Assembly: GCA_036008465.1 (NCBI GenBank)
Contig: DASYNP010000185.1
Location: 12,576-76,575 of the forward strand
DNA length: 64,000 bases
Reading direction: 5' to 3'
Source of the DNA: DASPSM01 sp036008465
GTDB taxonomy: Bacteria; Planctomycetota; Planctomycetia; Planctomycetales; Planctomycetaceae
Below the pieces are notes generated by a model. That model ran no database searches and was not told where the DNA came from. It was given only the letters and a program-made list of their open reading frames with translations. The position numbers and the translations under genes are program-made. Below are positions 1 to 8,371 of this stretch, in pieces. Numbering within the stretch: position 1 is the stretch's first letter; each line of letters starts with the position of its first letter.

Positions 1-1042
1 AGCACCCGGGTGCCACTTCCAGCACGGGAGGACGCGACAACACCCGTGACGCCCGGTCGGGTTCGGCGATCAGCACCGTATTCAAGATGTCGTCGTAGGT
101 CAGCATGCCGATCGTCTCGCCGTACTCATTCACGACCGAGGCAACGCCGGCGACCTGCTCCCGCAACAGCGTGAGAACCGCTCCCAATTTAGCGCACCAC
201 GGGACATGCACGACCTCTTCGGCCCCCTCGGTCAGATGGTCGGCGGAAACCACCGAAACGCTCGACAGGGCGATTGCGGCCTCGACGTCGTCGCTCCCCT
301 CGCGGACCACGGCCACATAGTCGCTCGCCGGCATTCTGGCAGCCAGATCCAGCATGCGGACCGGCGCGCGGCAGGTGGGATACGTCCCGCGCGGCCGCAT
401 GACTTCTTCGGCCGTGATATCAGAGAGGTCGAGGATGTTGTGCAGAATCTGCTTTTCCTGGCGGATCATCTCCTCGCTCAGGTCCGAGACGTTGACTGCG
501 TTTTCCAAGTCCTCCGTGCTGAGGTAAGGCTCCTGATGAATGTGGGGCAGGAACGTGCGACGAGCGATCCGAGTCAGCCCACGAAAAAACGGCAGCGCCG
601 GATCGAGCAGCCGAATTAACGCGACTATGGGCAACGCGACCAACGGAGCGACGCGTCGCCTGAACAAGGCGGCGGCCACCTTCGGTAGCACTTCACCCAA
701 GATCAACAGGGCCAAGATGGCGACGAAGCCCAGCACGGCGGCCGTCGTGCGCAGACCAGCCGTCAACAGCCGCTCCGAAACGACGATGCTGACGGCGAAA
801 TACAGCAGATTGATGACCAGGTTCCAGAACAAGATTCCGGTGAGCGCGCGGTCGGGGTCAGCCAGCAAGGCGGCAGCCGCCCGTTCGCGCGGCCGGCCCA
901 CGCGGAAACCGCGAATCTCGTCATGCGACAAGAAGAAGAGCGCCGTCTCGCTCGCGGAAAGAAACGCACTCAGGACCATGAGGACCAGCATGGCCACGAA
1001 GCCCGCAAGCCAACGGTCCGTCGAATGCAGAAATTCGCTCAT
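1..1042 (-). CDS. CNNM/CorC-family transporter, DUF21 + CBS domains (3' end cut off)
   Basis: Reading the minus strand from the ATG at 1042 gives an uninterrupted frame to the window edge (about 347 codons), so the C-terminus is missing. The N-terminal half is a DUF21-type membrane domain with hydrophobic helices near residues 10-30, 65-90 and 95-115, and it contains the family hallmark LGEVLPKV. A stretch rich in E and D follows, then a CBS-pair region containing EEVMRPRGTYPT and VVNEYGETIGMLTYDDIL. Family members are membrane proteins linked to Mg/Co transport or efflux and are often called hemolysin-like; the substrate here is not known. It lies 208 nt downstream of the ABC-2 permease gene on the same strand, and that spacer shows no other gene. 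Confidence 0.85.
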   Translation of the reverse strand, partial: MSEFLHSTDRWLAGFVAMLVLMVLSAFLSASETALFFLSHDEIRGFRVGRPRERAAAALLADPDRALTGILFWNLVINLLYFAVSIVVSERLLTAGLRTTAAVLGFVAILALLILGEVLPKVAAALFRRRVAPLVALPIVALIRLLDPALPFFRGLTRIARRTFLPHIHQEPYLSTEDLENAVNVSDLSEEMIRQEKQILHNILDLSDITAEEVMRPRGTYPTCRAPVRMLDLAARMPASDYVAVVREGSDDVEAAIALSSVSVVSADHLTEGAEEVVHVPWCAKLGAVLTLLREQVAGVASVVNEYGETIGMLTYDDILNTVLIAEPDRASRVLSRPPVLEVAPGC

Positions 1043-1250
1043 CGCGGGGTGCGAACCAGACCTTCCAATACGGAACTCGGGCTGGCAGCGTCGGCCGCTG
1101 GCAGGCGCGATTGCCCATGCTATCGCCAAAATAGCGACAAGCAGCGATGGGCAACGGCGCGAATGTTCACATTATCAAAGCAGCGGCCGCGAGAAACAAC
1201 AACCGGAAGAAGAATGTGGACGTCAGCAGTCGTGAGCAGTCTGGGTGGCA

Positions 1251-3011
1251 TCACGTGTTGTTGAGCGTCGTGCGACCCAGGGACGCGTCGAATTCGCTGA
1301 CCGCGGGTACGAGCATCGCCAGCGTCGTGAAGCCGTAGGCCGTGGCGATCGCAAAACAGACGCCGAGCGAGCCCTGCAGCAGAAATTCCGTGATCGCGTA
1401 AAAGGTCAGGAAAGGGAGCGCTCCGGCCGCCAGCATCAGCGCGCCGGATGGATTGCGATGCGACAGCGAGGCATACAAGGCGATGCTCCCTGCCAGGATG
1501 AACACCAGGAAGCTGGCGAATTGCTGCGCGAATGAGGAACGAGCTTCCACCAAGAGCAGCATGAAGATGAAGATCCCGATGAACAGAAAGAAGATCGTGC
1601 CCAGGCTGTTGGCGATCGCCGTCCGCGAACGCTCGAAGCTCAAGCCCGAATGCAGGCCCAGCATGGCGGCGAACAGCACGAGCACGGCAAAGCCAATCAC
1701 CACGTAGATGTATTGCTCAAGCGTGACGCCACCCAGCCACGCCACATAACCCGCCAAGGCGACCGGAATCAGGATCAGTTCCTTGGTGTTGTATAAAATG
1801 CCTCCCAGCTTTCCGTAGATGAATTCCTTTGCGGTGACGTCGGTCATCAACAGCAGTTCGAGCGTCTTGCCGTCCCGCTCGGAAGTAAAGGCAGTCACCG
1901 CCTGGGCATTGATAATGATCAGACTGATCAAGCACAGCCCCACGAAGGCGACGCCGCTGGGCGAAATCATGCCGAGGACCAATTCACCCGACGACGGATG
2001 CCGGCCGACGAGAAACGCGATCAGCACCGCCAGCACCACGTAGGCCGCCTTGATGGCCAGGATTTTCCGGCCGTAAGCCTTCGTGCAGATCTCCCGCCAC
2101 ACGACCGGATTGGCCCAGATTCGCCGGGTTTGAGCTTCGCGACGAGTGGCGGCCGCTGCATTCGGCGACGTGGCAAGGGCCTCGTCCTCCGGCAGCATTG
2201 CCGTTGCGAAAAAGAGGCGGGACGGATTCCAGACCCGCAACCGCAATAGCGTGATGCCGTTGATGACGGCGGCAGCACCCGCCATTACGAGTAAAAAGTC
2301 CCAAGACGCCACATGTGCCGTCGATAGACCGTGGTGCGCCCTGAGCGGATCCAAAATCGAAAACAACACGCGATACGGATCGAGCAGACCGATCCAATGT
2401 GCGGCTTGCGATCCGGCGGGCAGGACAGCGACGAGCCCTTCGACGAGCCCCAAAAAGATCACGAGCCCCAACACGCTCACCGCCAGCGTTTGAAACGTTT
2501 TCTCCCGCCAGTATGCGACAAGAAGTCCCCAGCTTCCGGCGGGCAACGCCGAGGCGGCGCAGATTACTAGCGCCCAAATGACCTGATCGATTCCCGTCCC
2601 GCCCAATAGCAGCACGAAAAACAACACCGGAATCGAAACAACAATTAGCGCCATCACCATGAGCAGGCTGGCGAACAGCTTTCCGAAGACCAGCTCGTAG
2701 TCACGCAGATCGGTCATCAACAGCAAGATGAGCGTCTGGCGATCTTTCTCTTGCGCGACGCCGCTGGCTGCCAGAAGCAACGCAAAGAACAACACCAGCG
2801 ACAACTGCACGATGCAGAAGATTTGGAAGATCAGGCTGCCGAACCGTGCGACGTCGCCCACGCTGCGAACTTGCTGCCAGCCGAACATCGCCTGCGCGGC
2901 CGTGTACATCAGCACAAATAGCGCCGCCACATAACCCGAGCGGATCAAGAAGTGCTTGAGCTGTCGCGGCGAAGTCAGAGCCTCGCGGCTGAATATCGGA
3001 CCGGCAAACAA
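1251..3011 (-). CDS. ABC-2 type permease with two duplicated lobes
   Basis: Polytopic membrane protein of 586 residues, probably the membrane half of an ABC exporter whose ATPase is not in this window. It looks like two ABC-2 units in tandem: QEKDRQTLILLLMTDL in the first half is echoed by SERDGKTLELLLMTDV in the second, each followed by a GKL motif and several hydrophobic helices. I place the start at a TTG at 3011, because GGGAGG lies 6 nt upstream and the protein then opens LFAGPIFSREAL. An ATG at 3110 would add 33 Pro/Gly-rich residues that do not look like protein. Similar two-lobed permeases are common in planctomycetes. Family is clear; transported substrate is unknown. Confidence 0.8.
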   Translation of the reverse strand: MFAGPIFSREALTSPRQLKHFLIRSGYVAALFVLMYTAAQAMFGWQQVRSVGDVARFGSLIFQIFCIVQLSLVLFFALLLAASGVAQEKDRQTLILLLMTDLRDYELVFGKLFASLLMVMALIVVSIPVLFFVLLLGGTGIDQVIWALVICAASALPAGSWGLLVAYWREKTFQTLAVSVLGLVIFLGLVEGLVAVLPAGSQAAHWIGLLDPYRVLFSILDPLRAHHGLSTAHVASWDFLLVMAGAAAVINGITLLRLRVWNPSRLFFATAMLPEDEALATSPNAAAATRREAQTRRIWANPVVWREICTKAYGRKILAIKAAYVVLAVLIAFLVGRHPSSGELVLGMISPSGVAFVGLCLISLIIINAQAVTAFTSERDGKTLELLLMTDVTAKEFIYGKLGGILYNTKELILIPVALAGYVAWLGGVTLEQYIYVVIGFAVLVLFAAMLGLHSGLSFERSRTAIANSLGTIFFLFIGIFIFMLLLVEARSSFAQQFASFLVFILAGSIALYASLSHRNPSGALMLAAGALPFLTFYAITEFLLQGSLGVCFAIATAYGFTTLAMLVPAVSEFDASLGRTTLNNT

Positions 3012-3271
3012 CGAAAACCTCCCAGCCAGGGCCCTGTTCCCGTTCCCCGATGGAAGCGGGTCTCTTAGGCCAACCGTAGCGGAGCCGGGAGGCCCGATCA
3101 AGCCGGGCACGCAATGAGCCGTCCAGGCCGCTCGTTTGCAGCGTTTTCTGGTGTTGGGTCGAACGAGGCTTCAGCGAAAAACCGCATATTTGAGGCCTCC
3201 GCGCCAAATTCACTCGATTGGCGCCGCACAGCTTGCCGATAACACCGTAACCGCACTACAGGAAAAATCGG

Positions 3272-3508
3272 ATGAGTTTGCGTGCGCGCTGGATTTTCCC
3301 CGTAGCCCTGCTGGCAGCACTCCTCGCGCCGAGGCCCGTCGTCTGGGCCAGATCGCCGGTTTTGCCGATCCCCGCACCGCGACAGGGCAGCTCAATCCTT
3401 GCACCGAAATCGGGCGTGCCAAAGACTCCCCTCAAGGGTGCCAACGGCAAAGCAGGCACCAAAAAGAAGTCCTGGTTCCCGTTCGGGAATCGAAACAAAA
3501 AAATGTGA
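3272..3508 (+). CDS. small secreted basic/proline-rich protein, unknown
   Basis: A 78-residue frame with a convincing Sec-type signal peptide: positive MSLRARW, then a hydrophobic core FPVALLAALLA, with cleavage likely after the VVWA stretch. The mature part is short, rich in Pro, Gly and Lys, and ends KSWFPFGNRNKKM. An AGGA sits about 8 nt before the ATG. It lies in the spacer between the divergently oriented permease and the converging mtfA gene. No family is recognised; because it is short and low in complexity it could be spurious. Confidence 0.5.
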   Translation: MSLRARWIFPVALLAALLAPRPVVWARSPVLPIPAPRQGSSILAPKSGVPKTPLKGANGKAGTKKKSWFPFGNRNKKM

Positions 3509-3554
3509 TTGCGCGCTCAATCGCTGCGCCAGAAGCCTTCGACGCCCACCGGGT

Positions 3555-4340
3555 TCACTGGTAACCCACCCGTCGGAATCGCTCGGCCGGATCCTGGTGG
3601 AAGAAATTCCGAAACAGCTCATAGAGTTGCGGATGCTCCACCTGCATATCGAGCGGCTGCTCGAAGAATGATTCCGTGACAACCGCGAAGAACTCTGCCT
3701 CGCTGACCGTGCCGTACGGATCCAGTAGCGTGGGACGGCCGTGGCGCGTCCGCTGAATCAGCCGGTGATATTCGGCGGTCATGACCTCGGCCCAGGTTTG
3801 GTACTGGGCGCGGCTCTCGAGTAGTGGCGCCCCGTCAAAACCATGCCCCTGCAGATCGAGCGCATGAGCGAATTCGTGGAAGACGACGTTAACTGCGTCA
3901 TCAGGAATTCGGCCGCTCCTCAGCACGTCGGGCCAGGAGAGAACGATCGCCCCGACCGACGAGGCCTCGCCCAAGCGCGCCGAGTGGCTCTCGAGCACCA
4001 CGCCGCCCGGCTGCAGCTCGGTTTGCGGCGCGAGGTAGGCGCCTGGGTAGACCAGGACTGAGAGGATCGACTCGAAATACTCGTCGGCCAATCCAATCGC
4101 CAACAGGCCTGCCTGGGCCGCGATCGTGACTTTGATCTCGTCGGTCATCGCCAGCCCCTTGCAGCCCTCCCAGTTCTTTTCGGCGACCAGAATCTGGATC
4201 AGCGCGTCGAGCCGCGTGCGTTCTTCGGGAGCGAGCCACTCGTATTGAGCGAAGTTCGCTTCCAGAAACCGCCGCCACTCAGGCGGAAGGGGTTTGGCGC
4301 CGATACGGCGCCGGCGGCGACGACGGAGCCAGCCGATCAT
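3555..4340 (-). CDS. mtfA: MtfA-like zinc peptidase (M90 family)
   Basis: Cytosolic zinc metallopeptidase of 261 residues. The zinc-binding HExxH is seen as HEFAH at residues 155-159, with the downstream acidic ligand region EAEFFAVVTE near residue 215. The family-typical YPGAYL and GVVLESHSARLG stretches precede the active site. In enterobacteria MtfA binds the repressor Mlc and cleaves aminopeptidase substrates; whether it links to sugar uptake here is unknown. The start overlaps the stop of the upstream aldolase gene by 4 nt (ATGA), so the two are probably translationally coupled. An Arg-rich patch (residues 5-12) follows the start, as in many homologues. Confidence 0.88.
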   Translation of the reverse strand: MIGWLRRRRRRRIGAKPLPPEWRRFLEANFAQYEWLAPEERTRLDALIQILVAEKNWEGCKGLAMTDEIKVTIAAQAGLLAIGLADEYFESILSVLVYPGAYLAPQTELQPGGVVLESHSARLGEASSVGAIVLSWPDVLRSGRIPDDAVNVVFHEFAHALDLQGHGFDGAPLLESRAQYQTWAEVMTAEYHRLIQRTRHGRPTLLDPYGTVSEAEFFAVVTESFFEQPLDMQVEHPQLYELFRNFFHQDPAERFRRVGYQ

Positions 4341-5116
4341 CCGGCAAAATACTTTGTGAACTGCGCGCCAAAGGCCGCTAGCCCATCATTGATGATGCGC
4401 ACGTCGTTTGTGGGCGTGATCAGACGGCATCCCTTGCCCACGAGCAAGTCACAATGTTCGAGGTTCGCGGTCACTGCTCCCCAATGTTTGCCGTGCTTCG
4501 CGCAAGCGGCCGCCACCCGGTCGATGGCCGCGATGCACTTCGGGTGGAAGAACTCACCCGTCACGCCGAGACTCTGGCTCAAATCGACCGGTCCGATGAA
4601 CAACAAGTCGACACCGTCGATCGCGGCGATGGCGTCGCATTCTTCGACCGACTGCAGCGTCTCGATCTGAATCGCCACAAATGTCTCGCGGTTGGCCTTC
4701 TTGCAGAATTCGGCAGGCGGAATGCGGGCGAAGTTCGCGTCGAAGCCGCCGTTATTCAGTCCCCGCGCGCCTCGGGGAGCGAACTTGGCCCAGCGGACGA
4801 ACTGCTCGGCCTGGGCCGCCGTAAAGACCTGCGCGGCCATGACGCCGCCGCCGCCCGCCTCCAGACAGCGCGTGACGATCGCATAATCGGTCGGAGCAAC
4901 GCGGACGAAAGTATCCAACCCCACGCTGCGCGCCGCGAGCGTGCCGACTTCGAGCTGCTCAGTCGTCAGCCCACAGTGCTCTTGATCGAACCAGAGCGCA
5001 TGGAACTTGCCCGAGAGGCCGATCATCTGAATCAGGTTGTGATGCAAGATGCGACCAACCGCAGCGGACATCACCAGCTCGTTGCGGGCCAGACGCTCTT
5101 TAATCGAGGCAAACAT
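4337..5116 (-). CDS. HpcH/HpaI-family aldolase/citrate lyase protein
   Basis: TIM-barrel class II aldolase of 259 residues. Members reversibly cleave 2-keto-3-deoxy acids (for example 2-keto-3-deoxy-glucarate or -rhamnonate type substrates) to pyruvate and an aldehyde, using a divalent metal. Visible family motifs are WFDQEHCGL near residue 45, the substrate-loop sequence APRGARGL near residue 110, the metal-site segment IQIETLQSVEECD, and IGPVDLSQSLG near residue 175. It shares a 4-nt overlap with mtfA. The exact substrate cannot be read from sequence. Confidence 0.85.
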   Translation of the reverse strand: MFASIKERLARNELVMSAAVGRILHHNLIQMIGLSGKFHALWFDQEHCGLTTEQLEVGTLAARSVGLDTFVRVAPTDYAIVTRCLEAGGGGVMAAQVFTAAQAEQFVRWAKFAPRGARGLNNGGFDANFARIPPAEFCKKANRETFVAIQIETLQSVEECDAIAAIDGVDLLFIGPVDLSQSLGVTGEFFHPKCIAAIDRVAAACAKHGKHWGAVTANLEHCDLLVGKGCRLITPTNDVRIINDGLAAFGAQFTKYFAG

Positions 5117-5229
5117 GGTGTCTCTCTTCTAACCCTCTCGCATTCCGATGGGAGAGGGAAGGATGAGGGCTCTTTTTTTAGTGAGAGTTTAGCCGGCCCT
5201 ATCCCATTGGAACGGGCGAGGAAGGAAAG

Positions 5230-6072
5230 CTATCCAATGAATTCCAACTCGACGGGCCGGGGAATGATGCCTTCCTCGAAACCGCGTCGCAGCAGGACTG
5301 CGACCGCTTCACGGCCGCGGGGCCCGAAATCGAGCGTCCAGTCGTTGACGTACATGCCGACAAAGGAGTCGGTCTTTTCCAGATCCAAATGCCGTCCGTA
5401 TTGGCGGGCGTGCGCGAGGGCTTCGCTGCGGTGCGCCAGCCCGTACTCGATGCTCTGCTTGAGGAGCGCGGTCACTTCCTCCATCGCCTTCGCGCCCAAA
5501 TCCTTGCGGATGGCGTTTCCGCCCAGGGGCAGCGGCAGGCCGGTCTCGTCGTGCCACCACTTGCCCAAGTCGACGACCAGCGAAAGCCCCTGCTCGCCGT
5601 AGGTCAACTGTCCTTCGTGGATGATCAGGCCGGCGTCCACCTTCTTCTGCTCCACCAGATCGAGAATCTGATCGAATGGGTGGACCTCGTACGTGAAGTG
5701 ATCGCCGAGGAGCAGGCGGAGCGCCAGGAACGCGGTCGTCAGCTCGCCGGGAATGGCGATGTGCCGATCGCGAAGCCAATTGATATCGGCTGGTCCGCGA
5801 GCGACGACCATCGGCCCATAATTGTCCCCCATACTGGCGCCGCAGGAACACAGCGCATACTGATCGGTGACATAGGCGTATCCGTGCAGGCTGACCGCGG
5901 TCAGCTCGAGCTCGCCCTCCAACGCGCGGCGGTTGAGCGTCTCGATATCCTGCAATTCGTGCGTGAAACGGTAGCGGCCCGTGTCGATCTTGTCGTTGGC
6001 CAAGGCGTGAAACATGAACGCGTCGTCGGGATCCGGACTGTGGCCGACGCGGATGGGAATCGGATCTGGCAT
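5230..6072 (-). CDS. mqnD: 1,4-dihydroxy-6-naphthoate synthase (MqnD)
   Basis: A 280-residue protein with the MqnA/MqnD periplasmic-binding-protein-like fold. The N-terminal GHSPDPDDAFMFHAL is the signature of MqnD, which converts cyclic dehypoxanthinylfutalosine to 1,4-dihydroxy-6-naphthoate in the futalosine route to menaquinone. Other conserved stretches are VSLHGYAYV, IPGELTTAFLALRL and GLIIHEGQLTY. No other mqn gene is present in the window, so the pathway is scattered in this genome. The 113-nt gap before the upstream aldolase gene makes an operon uncertain. Confidence 0.92.
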   Translation of the reverse strand: MPDPIPIRVGHSPDPDDAFMFHALANDKIDTGRYRFTHELQDIETLNRRALEGELELTAVSLHGYAYVTDQYALCSCGASMGDNYGPMVVARGPADINWLRDRHIAIPGELTTAFLALRLLLGDHFTYEVHPFDQILDLVEQKKVDAGLIIHEGQLTYGEQGLSLVVDLGKWWHDETGLPLPLGGNAIRKDLGAKAMEEVTALLKQSIEYGLAHRSEALAHARQYGRHLDLEKTDSFVGMYVNDWTLDFGPRGREAVAVLLRRGFEEGIIPRPVELEFIG

Positions 6073-6136
6073 GGCTTGAGACTAATGACCGAATAAGAGA
6101 GTCGCAACCGTTTTGCAGCGCGATTGCTGACGCCCG

Positions 6137-6271
6137 CGTAGGGTGGGACAAGCCCGCGACAGCGGGCGCCGGCCCACCATTCCGATTTGAATCGCTTATG
6201 CTCGTTCTCCTCGGATTACATCGCAAAGACGGTGGGCCGGCGGCCGGAAGCCGGCCTTGTCCCACCCTACG
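6137..6271. repeat. large inverted repeat, planctomycete-type intergenic palindrome (copy 1)
   Basis: Two arms of about 40 nt face each other. The left arm begins CGTAGGGTGGGACAA (6137-6151) and ends GGCCCACC (6171-6178). The right arm begins GGTGGGCCGG (6231-6240) and ends TTGTCCCACCCTACG (6257-6271). Each arm also contains a smaller internal palindrome (CCCGCGACAGCGGGC in the left). It fills the spacer between mqnD and the HtrA-like protease gene, which are divergent, so it cannot be a terminator for either. Confidence 0.8.
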
Positions 6272-6385
6272 TTTCAGACGTCTTGTCGGAAACTTGCAAA
6301 GAGCATATACCAAAGCGCGAATTTTTCGGCTGCCGGCGGGCAGTCGCGCGCAGCGCTGGCAAGCGCTCCAAGAGGAAATGGCGCC

Positions 6386-7624
6386 ATGAAATTTCTCGCC
6401 GCGTGTCTGGTTTCGTCGGTCCTGGGTGGCCTCTTTGTGGTTTGGCTGATCGACCCGGCCAGCCGTCATCAGGCGTCGGCGCAAGAACAGCTCCCTCAGC
6501 CGAGCGGACCGCGGTTGCCACCCTTCGATGATCGACGCGCTCCCGCAGCAACCGAACCACGGCGTACAGGCGAACTGCTTTTCAACTCCGAGGGACTCTC
6601 TCCGGAGGAGGCAATCGGCGTCGCCGTCTACGACCACGTCAACAAGTCGGTGGTGAACGTCACGACCAAGAGCACCAATACTGTCATGATCCTCGTGGAT
6701 GTTTCGTCGGAGGGATCCGGCTCGGGCTCGGTCCTCGATAAGGAAGGGCACATCCTCACCAACTACCACGTGATCGAAGACGCTCAGAAGATCGACGTGA
6801 TGCTCTTCGACGGCAACAGTTACGAGGCGAAGCCGGTCGGGGCCGACCCCATTAACGATATCGCGGTGATCAAAGTTGACGCCCCGCGCGACGCTTTGTT
6901 TCCCATTCGGCTCGGCGACTCCGCCGAGATGAAAGTCGGCATGCGGGTATTCGCCATCGGCAATCCGTTCGGGCTCGAGCGGACCATGACCACGGGCATC
7001 ATCTCGAGCCTCAACCGCACGCTGCAGGTGACGAACAACCGGTCGATCAAATCGATCATCCAGATCGACGCGGCCGTCAACCCGGGAAATTCCGGCGGCC
7101 CACTCTTGAATTCTCACGGCCGGCTGATCGGCATGAACACGGCCATCGCCAGCCGCAACGGGCAAAGCGCGGGCGTCGGATTCGCCATTCCCAGCAGCCT
7201 GATTGCCCGCGTGGTCCCGCAGCTGATCGCGCACGGGCGCGTGATTCGGCCCGAGATCGGCATCCAAATGGTCAAGGTGACCGAAAAAGGGATGCTGATT
7301 GCGAAGCTCACGCCGGACGGTCCGGCCGCTCGCGCCGGTTTGCGCGGGCCGCAGGTCGTCAAAAAACGCCGCGGCCCCCTCTTATGGGATACGATTGATT
7401 TTGCCGCAGCCGACCTGATCACTGCCATCGACGCTGAACCGATCAAAAACGCGGACGATTTTTTGACGGCGATCGAAAGTAAGCAGCCGGGCGACCGCGT
7501 CGATCTCACTGTTGTTCGCGGAGGTCAGGAGTTTAAGGTCCCCGTGATCCTGGGTTCCGGTGAACGCGTCCCATTCCGCGAGCGGGCGGATCCGCGACTC
7601 TCGGCACCGAACATCGGCCGTTGA
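6386..7624 (+). CDS. DegP/HtrA-like trypsin-family serine protease with one PDZ domain
   Basis: S1C-family protease of 412 residues, membrane-anchored or exported. Residues 4-22 form one hydrophobic segment (signal anchor or signal peptide). A Pro-rich linker leads to the trypsin fold with a complete triad: H128 (TNYHVIED), D158 (NDIAVIKVD) and S236 (GNSGGP). A single PDZ domain follows (about 280-390), interrupted by a basic insert KKRRGP before the substrate loop. Family role is quality control of envelope proteins. I start at 6386 because GAGGA lies 9 nt upstream and the signal segment follows at once; the frame extends 43 codons further upstream but through the intergenic palindrome. Confidence 0.9.
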   Translation: MKFLAACLVSSVLGGLFVVWLIDPASRHQASAQEQLPQPSGPRLPPFDDRRAPAATEPRRTGELLFNSEGLSPEEAIGVAVYDHVNKSVVNVTTKSTNTVMILVDVSSEGSGSGSVLDKEGHILTNYHVIEDAQKIDVMLFDGNSYEAKPVGADPINDIAVIKVDAPRDALFPIRLGDSAEMKVGMRVFAIGNPFGLERTMTTGIISSLNRTLQVTNNRSIKSIIQIDAAVNPGNSGGPLLNSHGRLIGMNTAIASRNGQSAGVGFAIPSSLIARVVPQLIAHGRVIRPEIGIQMVKVTEKGMLIAKLTPDGPAARAGLRGPQVVKKRRGPLLWDTIDFAAADLITAIDAEPIKNADDFLTAIESKQPGDRVDLTVVRGGQEFKVPVILGSGERVPFRERADPRLSAPNIGR

Positions 7625-7634
7625 TACTCGCATT

Positions 7635-7733
7635 GGGCGAGCGGCGGGTGTCAGCCCGCCGGTTCTTGAAGCCGCGATTCAACGACCGAGCCAAAGAACC
7701 GACGGGCTGATCCGCCACGGCGGACCGCTCGCC
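7635..7733. repeat. large inverted repeat, planctomycete-type intergenic palindrome (copy 2)
   Basis: Arms GGGCGAGCGG...TCAGCCCG.CGGTTCTTG (7635-7667) and CCAAAGAACCGACGGGCTGA...CCGCTCGCC (7691-7733) are near-complementary, with a loop of about 25 nt. It occupies almost the whole spacer between the protease gene and the flavin reductase gene. The GAGCG...TCAGC layout relates it to the copies at 8252 and 9834. Confidence 0.75.
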
Positions 7734-7760
7734 AAGACACCCACCTGAGGAACAAACATC

Positions 7761-8240
7761 GTGGCCTTTGACCCCAAGGAGCAGCGGCGGATCTTCGGGC
7801 GGTTTGCGACCGGCGTGACCGTGCTGAGCACCATCGCCGACAAAGAGACGTGGGGCATGACCGCCAATGCGGTGACATCCCTGTCGCTGGAGCCGCCGCT
7901 TGTACTCGTCGCCGTCGTCCGCAATAGCGCAACCGACGGCTACCTGAAAACCAGCCGCTGCTTCGCGCTCAACATCCTCTCGGCTGAGCAGCGAGATCTA
8001 TCGACGCGATTCTCCGGTCCCGGGCCGCGCGATTTTTCGGATCTCGACACCAAAACGGCCGAGACAGGCTGCCCGATCCTTGTCGAGGCGATTGGGTGGG
8101 TCGACTGTCGAGTGGTCGACATCTTCTCCGGGGGCGATCACGAGATCTTCGTCGGCGAGATTGTGGCCGGCGACGCACACCACGCGGACAAGAAGCCCCT
8201 GCTCTTTTACAGCGGGCAATACTCGCGGCTGGCAGATTAG
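7761..8240 (+). CDS. flavin reductase-like domain protein (FMN-binding split barrel)
   Basis: A 159-residue protein of the flavin reductase-like family, which binds FMN and usually supplies reduced flavin to a monooxygenase or acts as an NAD(P)H:flavin oxidoreductase. Family motifs are FGRFATGVTVLST near the N-terminus, GMTANAVTSLSLEPP (flavin-binding region) and the late HEIFVGEI. The start is a GTG at 7761 supported by GAGGAA 8 nt upstream. No partner monooxygenase gene is adjacent, so the physiological partner is unknown. Confidence 0.85.
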   Translation: MAFDPKEQRRIFGRFATGVTVLSTIADKETWGMTANAVTSLSLEPPLVLVAVVRNSATDGYLKTSRCFALNILSAEQRDLSTRFSGPGPRDFSDLDTKTAETGCPILVEAIGWVDCRVVDIFSGGDHEIFVGEIVAGDAHHADKKPLLFYSGQYSRLAD

Positions 8241-8251
8241 AGCACGCGATT

Positions 8252-8355
8252 GGCGAGCCGCCAGCGTAAGCTGGCGGGTGCTTCGATTTCTCGTCGGCGC
8301 CTTGTTTCGCGGGAAATGAAATACGCACCCTGGGACTTACGTCCCAAGCTCGTCG
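8252..8355. repeat. intergenic palindromic repeat (copy 3)
   Basis: The left part (8252-8284) matches 9834-9866 at 32 of 33 positions: GGCGAGCCGCCAGCGT, one variable base, AGCTGGCGGGTGCTTC. It is itself palindromic. The right part (8321-8355), read on the minus strand, has the same GAGC...ACGTAAGTCCC...GGGTGC layout, so the pair forms a large inverted repeat in the spacer between convergent genes. Confidence 0.78.
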
Positions 8356-8371
8356 GGTCGGCCCTAAGTGG

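Noticed and set aside
3012..3110. ATG 3110 as start of the ABC-2 permease
   Set aside because: The extra 33 residues are Pro/Gly-rich with no ribosome site; TTG 3011 has GGGAGG at ideal distance.
6386..7267. Long minus-strand open frame through the protease and mqnD region (5309-7267)
   Set aside because: Arg/His-rich composition, no ribosome site, and it is antisense to well-supported genes with intact catalytic motifs.
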